From Colias croceus (lineage: Eukaryota > Arthropoda > Insecta > Lepidoptera > Pieridae): DNA of 64,000 bases. The first letter of the stretch is position 1, and each line of letters starts with the position of its first letter. This document shows, one piece after another, positions 1 through 8,728 of the stretch. The DNA lies in contig NC_059568.1 of NCBI RefSeq assembly GCF_905220415.1, positions 124,001-188,000 on the forward strand. Reading direction: 5' to 3'. The notes under the pieces are model-generated. The model was given only the letters and a program-made list of their open reading frames with translations, ran no database searches and was not told the origin of the DNA. Both the position numbers and the translations under genes were made by a program.

Positions 1-1240
1 TTACTTTGTAGTCGAAATACAGGCTGCCGCATACAATTTAATAGCAAAATAAGTTTAATTTCGAATAAGTTTGAGTCGTATTCCCCTTGTAGAATAGAAC
101 CGCAGAGGCTGATGATTCACCATAACAAGGGAATTAAATAAATATAGAAACTCTACATATAAGTACAATATCTAGAGGGAACCTCTAAAGGGACCCCTAT
201 TTATTATCCCATAGTCTCTGGTTTCAAGTCCCTTGCTTTTATTTAGGTTATCGGTTTAACTGCGATGTGATTAACTTACCGTGTCCTCTTACGATACATT
301 GTAGACATCCATTCACGTCTTCTTCTTGGAGATTTAACATTTTGATGTAAAGAATGAAACCAAAAATTGAACGCACTCAAATAAAACAGATTGACGGCGT
401 CCACAAAATCGTCTTCCAATCTATCAGCCATCTTTGCAATAACTGTGCCGTAAAACATTTGAAAACAAGTCTAGCAGGCATATTTGTAATCGTGTTTGCG
501 TCAAAGTTTTCACTTCAAAGTTTGTACATATGTTTGCTCAAACTTTGAAGCCAATGTGTAGCGCCTGCATTAGAGAGTGTTTGCAAAATGAATGTTTCCG
601 GACCTCAAGAACCGAGTAAAGCATAAAACCTGTCAAAGTGATGTTTATGTGAATAAATAAATATAATACATATTATTAGTTTTACTTGTTTGTACTCCTA
701 TTAGTTTAGAATGACAGACAGTTGTGAAGCAAAGTTACTGCGAGGTGTAGGTAATGGTTTGTGAGGTGCAAATAGTACAGGTTCATACAGGTGCGAATAC
801 CACTGATTAGCACGTAACATTGCTCTTACAACTGTCTTACTAGCCGTAACGATTAGAGTTATGTGAACATATACTTAAGACACACTAGGCGATATCTCTT
901 ATCAGCGCAAAGATTATTATTACATTTTAGATTAATTATATTTTAAAGTAACGTAATTACTAAACTTGATGATAATTTTTTTATTACTTATTAATTAATT
1001 AATTTTATATTACGTCATTGAGTTTTATTTCTTTTGACATTCATTTATGTTTTTTGTCTATTATATTGTATTAAATAAAACCTGCTTCAATTCGTAAACA
1101 TAGTTTGATTTCAAATGAACCTCATTATAAAACAAAATAATACCGTAAAGCCTCTGAAACTTAATGTAGGTATTATTTACCATGCATATTTCGTACATTA
1201 ACAGATGTCTCAAATTACCTAACTCAAGTAATTGTACTTT
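1..1240. other. AT-rich intergenic sequence, nothing identified
   Basis: This stretch has only short, unconvincing open frames and no motif I recognise. It is AT-rich, increasingly so after 900. It is probably old, decayed repeat sequence. Confidence 0.5.
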
Positions 1241-1440
1241 ACCAACTCATTCCTCATCCGAACAGCTAAAGATTGGAATTTTCTACCGTCAGACATTTTC
1301 ATTAAAACATATGATATTATGGATCTCTTCAAGGCGAGGGTGAATAGGTTTCTCGCAAGCGGGCATGTCACCATCTAGATCACCGTCTACTTACCATCAG
1401 GTAGACCTGTGGTCAAATGCCTGATTGATCAAATATATAA
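1241..1440 (+). pseudogene. Jockey-type non-LTR retrotransposon, 3' end fragment
   Basis: Translation of one plus frame gives a degenerate form of the extreme C-terminus of Jockey-like reverse transcriptases: RTAKDWNFLPSDIF, then YDIMDLFKARVNRFL, then a stop. In the family this region reads roughly 'RTARLWNSLP..VF...YD...FK.RVNR'. The following CATCAGGTAGACCTGTGGTC resembles the conserved 3'-UTR tail of lepidopteran non-LTR elements. No RT core remains, so this is a 5'-truncated dead copy. Confidence 0.6.
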
Positions 1441-1661
1441 AAAAATGTTAAAATTAGTACGGAATATTAGTTATTTAGTTATTAAAATTTTTATTTATTA
1501 ATTGTCTCTTCTTTTATGAAAAGGCACAAAGATGCAATTTCTCAAAGATAATCGCAAAATATAAAGCGAAAACGGGCTGCTGTTTCTCCCGAAATAATAA
1601 AAAAATACTTTGAAGAATTAGAAATTTCATTGTCAGGCGTACCTACGTGAAATATTATAAA

Positions 1662-1849
1662 CTAGCTTATCGCCCGCGGCTTCGCCCGCTTTGTCTAAAA
1701 TCTAATAAATTATATACTAAAACCTTCCTCTTGAATCATTCTATCTATTAAAAAACCGCATCAAAATCCGTTGCATAGTTTTAAAGATTTAAGCATACAA
1801 AGGGACATGGGGACAGAGAAAGCGACTTTGTTTTAATACTATGTAGTGA
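1662..1849 (-). mobile_element. Short non-autonomous Helitron (Lep1-like)
   Basis: Read on the minus strand the unit starts with TC after a host A. It ends with a GC-rich hairpin segment (gcgggcgaagccgcgggcg) and CTAG before a host T. These are Helitron hallmarks: no TIR, no TSD, A|T insertion, 3' CTRR with a hairpin. The interior resembles a common lepidopteran repeat (CATAGTATTAAAACAAAGTC near the 5' end). It is 188 bp and non-coding. Confidence 0.7.
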
Positions 1850-1987
1850 TTTGCTATCATTTTCTCCTAGATTTAAAAAGGAAATTATATCTCGATGTAG
1901 CACCAAGCAAAGCGTTAATGTTAGTGACTGTTAGTCGGCTTGTTCTTTTGATGACATTCTTATACCTAAGAGATATTTTATATAGAA

Positions 1988-2209
1988 CTAGCTTTCCACC
2001 CGCGGCATCGCCCGCGCAGTCAAAGGAAAACCCGCATTATTCCCGTTTCCGAGGGATTTCCGGGATAAAACCTATCCTATGTCCTTTCTCGGGAATCAAA
2101 ATATCTCTATACCAAATTTCATGCAAATTTATTCAGTAGTTAAGGCGTGATTGAGTAACAGACAGACACACAGACAGAGTTACTTTCGCATTTATAATAT
2201 TAGTATGGA
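1988..2209 (-). mobile_element. Short non-autonomous Helitron (Lep1-like)
   Basis: On the minus strand the unit begins TCCATACTAATATTATAAAT and ends with a GC-rich hairpin and CTAG|T, 222 bp in all. The 5' part carries GTCTGT runs, and the middle holds the phrase ATCCCGGAAATCCC seen in the other copies at 4629, 18957 and 40478. The terminal structure fits the Lep1 group of lepidopteran Helitrons. It has no coding capacity. Confidence 0.75.
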
Positions 2210-2319
2210 TAATTACATAAAAATCGATTTAAATACAAAACGTCTTACAACTTCAATAAACGTGGCGTGAGGCACGCAAGAAACCTTAGAGCTAAGGACA
2301 AAATCACCAGTTAATCGCT

Positions 2320-4180
2320 ATGATGATTCGGAAACGGAAGATTCGGACGGCGATGAAGAAACCTGGAAAAAAAGTAAGTGGACCACATATCGGCCAACGC
2401 CTAGCATTTATGATGAATTTCCAATCAATGTTTTCCAGCCGAACAAGACCTGTAACTTTGTTTGAAAAATTCTTTACTGATGAGGTCTATGAGTCCATAG
2501 TGTATCAAACGAATTTATTCGCCGAGCAGAAAAAATCTGAAGGATGGTCGGACTTAAATAAAAAAGAACTAAAAGCCTTTACAGGTATTGTTATAACCAT
2601 GGGATATAATTAACTTCCTTCCATTGACCTTTATTGGTCATCTGATCCTGGTTTCCGCGTAGATGAAATTGCAGAAACGATGCCTGTAAAAAGATTTAAA
2701 AAAATACTGCAGTGTTTGCATCTTAATGATAACACACAACAGCCAGAGGAGACAAGCGATAACTACGACAAACTTTATAAGTTTCGCCCATTGTTAGATT
2801 TTATTAGTCGTGCTTGTTTGGAAAGTGCTAGAGAATCCCCGTCCCAAAGTATTGACGAATCGATGATTATTTTCAAAGGCCGGTCATCAATGAGGCAATA
2901 TATGCCATTAAAACCTATAAAAAGAGGCTACAAGGTATGGTGCCGTTGTGACAGCAATACCGGATACCTGTACGAGTTCCAAATTTACACTGCTAAAACA
3001 GGGACCGGAACAGAGGAAGGCCTAGGATATAACGTTGTAAAAATGCTGACGGAAAAGCACATGAAGAATATCACATTATTGTTACATTTGACAATTTCTT
3101 CTGTGACTATAAGTTGCTGCAATATCTGTACGAAAATGGTATCTATGCAACTGGAACTGTGCGAAGACATAGGAAAGATTTGCCCACACTTATAAAGAGT
3201 AAACGTAAACTGAGACTGGAAAAAGGAGAGTTTAAATGGAGAGTAAAGGGCAACGTGGCTTTCGTCGTCTGGCAAAACACCAAAGAGGTTCTTGTTATGA
3301 CTAATGCGTTTCATCCAAAAATAGGTAAACCAATGTTTTGTGAAGGAATTGTGAGGGTGGTAAATAAAAGACATTGTGATAAGCTGCTGAGATATTAGGG
3401 TTAAGTTATTGTTGTGCCGTGTTAATTGATATTGTTTTATTTAATTGTAATGTTTTAACTGTATTTTTTTATTTTAAACGTGATGTTTTAATATTGTATT
3501 TTATAATTTTTATTTTTTTTGTATTGTCAATTTGTATTTCATATTTGTATTTGTAATTCCAATTGTATTTTAATTTAGGCCTAATTTGTAAATAAAAATT
3601 TGTGGTATATTTATTTGATTGAAAATAAAGGTCTCTGGACAATATTCCAGAGAAAAGCAGACAACACCCTGTGATGGCGGGTGCTTTAAAAAAAAAAAGA
3701 GTGCCCTGCAGCTTTAAAAGAATTCACGAAAAGTATGGGAGGCGTCGATCGTTTTGATCAGATGAAAAGCACCTATTCAGTTGGCAGAGGAAGTAAAAAA
3801 TGGTGGCTCCGCATATTCTACTTTCTGCAAGTATTACAAATTCCTATTTATATCATGATCCAAACGTAACCAAACTGTCGAATCTCGAATTCCGTGTATC
3901 AGTGGCAAGGGAATTGATTAGCGGGTTAACGAGCAGAAAGAGGCGGTGAAGAAGAAATAAAGCCGTCATGTCCGAGAACTGTCAAAAGGCTTTACAGGTT
4001 GTTGCTCAGGAGCTTCGATATAGCAATGTTGGAGTTCACATGCCCGTGGAATCGCCCTCATATAAACGCTGCAGGATGTGCAGCACTAAACAAAAAGATA
4101 AAAGATCCAAAATAATTTGCGAGAAATGTGGAGTTTCTCTTTGCATTAAACCATGCTTCACGTCATTTAACAGGCCCTAG
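2320..4180 (+). pseudogene. piggyBac-family transposase, broken (copy 1)
   Basis: piggyBac transposases cut and paste DNA at TTAA using an RNase H-like DDD core. The frame opens at ATG 2320 and carries the N-terminal domain up to an in-frame TAA at 2611. The core continues in the same frame: MPVKRFKKILQCLHLND, then SIDESMIIFKGRSSMRQYMP with the family's first catalytic Asp region, then YKVWCRCDSNTGYLYEFQIY. A frameshift near 3080 moves the DNFFCDYKLLQYL segment to another frame. An insertion occupies about 3322-3700. The C-terminus then resumes (GGVDRFDQMKSTYSVGRGSKKWW), shifts again near 3835, and ends with the Cys-rich finger RCRMCSTKQKDKRSKIICEK. At 4292-4298 AGGG is followed by TTAA, a possible 3' terminus; no matching 5' terminus is visible. 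With at least one stop, two frameshifts and one insertion, it is certainly inactive. Confidence 0.85.
3322..3700 (+). mobile_element. Insertion with A-run inside piggyBac copy 1
   Basis: Coding similarity to piggyBac stops after ...TNAFHPK and resumes with CPAALKEFTKSMGG about 380 bp later. The intervening sequence is very AT-rich and contains AATAAA-type signals around 3590-3630. It ends in a run of eleven A's just before the coding sequence resumes. That suggests a retroposed, polyadenylated insert, but I cannot see a target duplication, so the type is inferred. Confidence 0.4.
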
Positions 4181-4199
4181 CAGGTAGAGGGAATATTTT

Positions 4200-4628
4200 T
4201 TCTTTTCATTTTTTCATTTTTGTTTTCATTAAAAAAAATCTAATCTAGAAATATAAATAGTTTTATTGTATCACCTTTCGAAGCTTATAAAGGGTTAAAA
4301 AAGCCATCTTTATTAAGGTACCGTATTGATAATATTATCAATGTGAAAATGTGTTTATTAATTTATTACAGATTTTATGATATATAGTTTCTGTGACTGG
4401 GGTTAGTTACTCCTTTTTAGTCTTTTTATACGGTAAAATATGCCATTCTCATGGGATTTTTTTTTGACTACACGGACGAAGCCGTGAACAAATAATTACT
4501 AGTTATTGCTACCTTTACTTTATATTCAGACACTTCATTTTCCAGTTCGGCTATTCTCTGCGCGTCTTCCATGTTTCTGATGTTGGCCTGCATAGACTCG
4601 TACTTAGCCTATGAATACATATAAGAAA
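4200..4628. other. AT-rich spacer, no gene
   Basis: This is non-coding flank of the broken piggyBac. It includes the possible piggyBac 3' terminus (AGGG then TTAA, 4292-4298). Nothing else is recognised. Confidence 0.4.
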
Positions 4629-4811
4629 CTAGAGGTCCGCCCCGGCTTCGCCCGTGGTACATATTTCGCAATAAAAGGTAGCCTATGTTCTCGGGTATCA
4701 AAATATCTCCATTCCAAATTTCATGCAAATTGGTTCAGTAGTTTAGGCGTGATTGAGTAACAGACAGACAGACAGACAGAGTTACTTTCGCATTTATAAT
4801 ATTAGTATGGA
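4629..4811 (-). mobile_element. Short non-autonomous Helitron (Lep1-like)
   Basis: On the minus strand it starts TCCATACTAATATTATAAAT after an A and ends ...CTAG before a T. It is 183 bp. The middle is shortened relative to the copy at 1988-2209 and retains the GACAGACAGACAG run and the CCAAATTTCATGCAAATTGG segment. It is non-coding. Confidence 0.72.
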
Positions 4812-4939
4812 TTATCTGTAGAATAAAACATTTTAAAAATAACAAAATGTTAATGAAATGATTTTAATAAATAGCTGAAGAAGATTAGAAAGTAGATTTG
4901 CACACGGTAGCTAATGGGGAGTTACCGTGATGTTTAACA

Positions 4940-5531
4940 GCCGTATTATTTCCAGTGTGGAAATTTGACATGCAGGTTGATAGGGTGGCCATGGGCTCTC
5001 CAGTATCACCCGACTTCGAGGAGAGAGTCTTGGCCACAGCACCAGTCAAACCGAGACTGTATAAACGCTATGTAGATGACACCTTCACAATACTTCCTAC
5101 TGAACATATACCTGCATTTTTAGAACATCTTAACTTCATACATAAAAACATCCAATTTACTATGGAGTTAGAAACTAACAACCGTCTAGCCTTTCTTGAC
5201 ACTTTAATAATGAGGGGACGGGATGGCATGCTCAACCATACAGTGTATAGCCACTCATACTGATAGGTACCTAAATGGTGCCCAACTAGCTTCTGTCGGT
5301 AAATCTTTGATTCAGAGAGCCCGCCACCTCTGTGATGCTGCTCACCTCAGCGGGGAACTGCAGCATGTCAAGCGGGTTCTACGTAACAACAAGCTAAAGG
5401 CACCTCCACAGCATCACAGGAGTCGAACGAAGCCACACACAGTTGATAGACAACTGGCCCACCTATCATATGTGAAGGGAGATACTGACAGAATTGGAAG
5501 AATCCACGGGCTTCAATTAAAACTATATTAA
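4940..5531 (+). pseudogene. Penelope-like element reverse transcriptase fragment
   Basis: The frame from about 4955 contains VDRVAMGSPVSP, then KPRLYKRYVDDTFTI (the RT catalytic YVDD box), then IQFTMELETNNRLAFLDTLI. This order and wording are typical of Penelope-like RTs. The frame breaks near 5255, and the downstream HTDRYLNGAQLAS region with the following His/Cys-containing stretch continues in another frame to about 5530. The N-terminal RT part and the GIY-YIG endonuclease are missing. It is a truncated, frameshifted relic. Confidence 0.75.
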
Positions 5532-6020
5532 GCCGCACAAGAAGATAAACCAATTCTTGAGACCAATTAAAAGTAATATTCGGATATTCTTAAAAGCTGC
5601 GCGTCCTTATTAGACAAACTGCTAGCCGCAGTTTGAGTTAGTGGCGTATCGGTTTAGTACGCCCATTAAAATATATGGAAATATTTCAAATGGGGTGTTC
5701 ACAGTTTGCTAGTTTTGCGCGCATTGTACCTACGCAGTTTGCAGCGTTACGCGCGCTGACTATCTTAGTGAGCGGCCGACTACCGCCAAAACCAGTTCCA
5801 GTCGGCGGGGCGATTGGTTGTTTGTATTGGCGTAGTGACTCAGGTTTGCCGCAAACTGATTATTCGGATAGTTGGAAAAAAGCTATCATCGTGTTAGGAC
5901 GTGTTTTTTTGCATCGTACCTAACTCATCTCAACGCACACACACATCACTGAATATCCAAAATATCCTTTGATACGGAAAGGTTCATTAGTGAAACACAG
6001 AATAGACCATGCATATAGAA
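5532..6020. other. Possible MITE with repeated CAAACTGC/GCAGTTTG motifs
   Basis: 5615-5635 is a perfect 8-bp inverted repeat (CAAACTGC, 5-bp loop, GCAGTTTG). Related motifs recur at about 5700, 5738 and 5850 in both orientations. The roughly 300 bp from 5575 to 5875 could be a decayed inverted-repeat element. No gene is seen. Confidence 0.3.
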
Positions 6021-6021
6021 A

Positions 6022-6918
6022 ATGTCGAGTGAAGAATTATACAGCAACAGAGTATTAAAGCAGAGCAATTGGAATGAAGTCGCTGATATTATATACGATG
6101 ATTGAGTGAATGCCACAGAAATTAGACAATTCCTAGGAATAATTATTTTTTATGTCGGTGTATCACTACCCTTATGTAAGGTCATTCTGGTCTAAGTTTG
6201 GCTTTAGCCATATTATAGAAACCATGCCCGTAAACCGATTTGAAAAACTGCGTTCGGTTATTCATTTCAACTAGAATTCTGAGTTAATAAGCCTGTTGGT
6301 CATCCTGAATATCATCGTCTTCACAAAATTAGACCTTTAGTGAAACATTTCAACGAAACATTTCTGGCCGCCGCACCGTTTGAACAGAGGCTTTCTCTCG
6401 ATGAACAAATGTGCGTTTCGAAGGTAGCACAGTTCATGAAACAATACATACCCAACAATCCCCACAAATGGGGCTTCAAGCTGTTTGTATTATGCTCGCT
6501 ATCAAGATAACGCTCCATACCCTTGAAATATACTCTGGAAATCAGGATTTCGAGCGTTTGCCTGAAGAGCCAGATCTCGGTGTCGTTCGTGGGCACCGAG
6601 ATCTGGCTCTTCAGCCAAACGGTTATCAGACTGTTTCGTGCGATTCCACGACAACTAAATCACACCATATTATACTGTGACCACTTTTACATGTCCATAC
6701 CATTGCTACACTACCTCGAAATACAAGGTATTTATGCCTTAGGCACGATTTAAAGAAATAGGCTCGGAAAAAATTTCAAATTACCTAAGCAAAAATAATA
6801 TATGAAAGATTCCGTAGCGAGAAGCAGTTATAAGGAAAGAGTTGCAGACTATGAAGGTGAAGACGTATTTGTTACCTGCTGGAAGGACAACAAGCTGGTT
6901 ACGTTGGCATCTACGTAC
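6022..6918 (+). pseudogene. piggyBac-family transposase, broken (copy 2, 5' part)
   Basis: This is a different piggyBac lineage from copy 1. Fragments in shifting frames read TEIRQFLGIII, then HIIETMPVNRFEKLRSVIHF, then RLSLDEQMCVSKVAQFMKQY and PHKWGFKLFVL (catalytic core). They continue with YCDHFYMSIPLLHYL, EIQGIYALGTI and DVFVTCWKDNKLVTLASTY. An early TGA lies at 6103, with several frameshifts. At 6918 the frame is cut by the LTR retrotransposon and continues at 15725 in the matching frame once the element and one GTAC copy are ignored. Confidence 0.8.
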
Positions 6919-7326
6919 TGTTACATTGTCCATTGTTACATTGTCCATTGTGTTTACATTGTGTTACATTGTAAAATATTGCTGACTTGGGCTATAAACC
7001 CCACCGGCCTATATCGCGGTATCAGCAATATTGTATGTATATAAAGCGTTGATTTCTTAGTTTAGGCGCTTCTCTCTTAATGGTCGCATAACCACCTAAG
7101 CTACGGTTTCACCGGCTTAGCCTGAGAGGAGTACCAGTACCAGTAACCGCGCGGGGTGCAGGGGACGAATCCCTATACTATATTATAGAATCCGTTAAGT
7201 TCTATATTGTGAATCGTAAAGTGAAATATATATACTGTGTGTGTATAAAAGTTGTGTTGTGAAAATAAATAATTTTTACTAATTTTGTGTTTTTTATTTA
7301 AAACACAAATACACCACAAACTAACA
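6919..7326 (+). repeat. 5' long terminal repeat
   Basis: 408 bp, TGTTAC...TAACA. It begins with a tandem 15-mer (TTACATTGTCCATTG twice). TATATAAAG at 7038-7046 is a likely TATA box, and AATAAA at 7264-7269 a likely polyadenylation signal. It is identical to the 3' LTR except at 7067. Confidence 0.95.
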
Positions 7327-7327
7327 T

Positions 7328-7340
7328 TGGTGTCAGAAGT
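7328..7340 (+). promoter_or_regulatory. Primer binding site (tRNA-Leu type)
   Basis: TGGTGTCAGAAGT starts two bases after the LTR. It is complementary to the 3' end of many animal leucine tRNAs (..ACTTCTGACA plus CCA), which would prime minus-strand DNA synthesis. Confidence 0.7.
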
Positions 7341-7822
7341 AAAGGGGATTTTTCATCCCTTGGTCGCCCATACCCTGACAAGGCCGACCTGATTCACACG
7401 GTGGGCCCACTACGACGCCCTTCACGAGGGTACTAGTACCGCCCGCTGCCAATTGAAGAAGGATTCTCCCTGTGCCGAGGGTTCACTGCCCGGCACCTGT
7501 ACCTCCGCCGCTACCAGCTGCTGCCGTCGCTGTCAGGACTCCACTGTGTCTGATTCACTATCAGGCACCGAGTCAGCCAACCAGCCAGCTAGCCAGCCAG
7601 CTAGCCAGCTCAAGCCTCATAGCTCGCCATCGCGTCACAAAAGCTATACCGGTGTATTACGAAACCCGGTAACAAGAATAAATACATCGCGCCACCGACA
7701 CAATACACAATAGGGTGTCATATGTCGCTGCGTGTCGTCATCGCCGCATTCCTGTGAGTGTTTCGTTACTTTTTATTGCCATTTATTTTATTACGTTATA
7801 ATATATATTATCATTGTAAAAG
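7341..7822 (+). other. 5' leader of the LTR element
   Basis: This untranslated region lies between the primer site and the gag ATG. It includes a short tandem stretch (CAGCCAGCTAGC-type repeats, 7579-7611). No convincing gene is present; packaging or splice signals would be expected here but cannot be assigned. Confidence 0.5.
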
Positions 7823-8728
7823 ATGTCCAAAAGCGAGGTTAAGTCTGAGTGTTCCACTATGTCTGAAATAGAAAATATTCCGCTTAATGTCTTATTAAAA
7901 TTTATAAAACCATTCGACGGCGATAGGCAAAAATTATCGTCTTTTATTAAAAATTGCGAAAGCGCAATAAACCTTGCATCCAGTAAGCAGAAAGACATAC
8001 TATATCGTTTCATTATATCGCAATTAGAAGGTAAAGCCGAATTAGCGTGTTCACTGAAAATTTTCGATAGTTGGAAGGACTTAAAAATATTTTTAAAGGC
8101 TACTTTCGGTGAGACTAAATTTAGAGATCACCTTTTACTAGACCTTCAGAATTGTAAACAAAAACAAAATGAAACTGTTTCGCAATATAGCTTACGACTG
8201 GAGACATTCCTAACTCGACTACAAACTGATATCGCGCATTCAACTAAAAATCCAGACGAATTAAAAGGGCGCATAGCTAGTACGGAAGACCTTGCTTTAC
8301 ATACCTTTTTGTTAGGGTTGCCGTCTCACATATCCACAATTGTTCGATGTCGTAACCCCACGACATTATGCGATGCGATAAATCTCGCGGTGCAAGAGGA
8401 AAAATTGCACAATTACGTTCAGTCATCAAAAACTACTGAACAGAGGCCCAAATGTAGCTCCTGTGGAAAATTAGGTCACACAGAAAGGTCCTGTTTCCTC
8501 AATCGTCAATTCAAACGGAATATTCACACAGTTTCGCATGATGCAAATAATAGCTCAAACACTACTGTACCATTTTCCAACTCTCAAATTTGCAGGTATT
8601 GTAAACATGCAGGCCATAATATTACGGAATGTCGTAAGCGCCAATATAATAATTCTCGACGACAAAATCACTCTGAACACAAAGTTCATGAGATTTGTGA
8701 AGATAGTAACAATGACTCTTTAAACTAA
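7823..8728 (+). CDS. gag: Gag polyprotein of the LTR element
   Basis: The 301-residue frame starts at ATG 7823. The N-terminal two thirds (KFIKPFDGDRQKLSSFIKNC ... LHTFLLGLPSHIS) match the capsid-type helical region of errantivirus and gypsy Gag. Two CCHC zinc knuckles follow: CSSCGKLGHTERSC at residues 211-224 and CRYCKHAGHNITEC at 257-270, which would bind the element RNA. The stop at 8726 is preceded immediately by the slippery heptamer TTTAAAC, so part of the product should be extended into Pol. The frame is intact. In the family Gag assembles the cytoplasmic particle. Confidence 0.92.
   Translation: MSKSEVKSECSTMSEIENIPLNVLLKFIKPFDGDRQKLSSFIKNCESAINLASSKQKDILYRFIISQLEGKAELACSLKIFDSWKDLKIFLKATFGETKFRDHLLLDLQNCKQKQNETVSQYSLRLETFLTRLQTDIAHSTKNPDELKGRIASTEDLALHTFLLGLPSHISTIVRCRNPTTLCDAINLAVQEEKLHNYVQSSKTTEQRPKCSSCGKLGHTERSCFLNRQFKRNIHTVSHDANNSSNTTVPFSNSQICRYCKHAGHNITECRKRQYNNSRRQNHSEHKVHEICEDSNNDSLN

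Noticed and set aside
5675..5923. 82-codon plus-strand open frame as a gene
   Set aside because: No family resemblance; it lies in a candidate inverted-repeat element with mirrored motifs.
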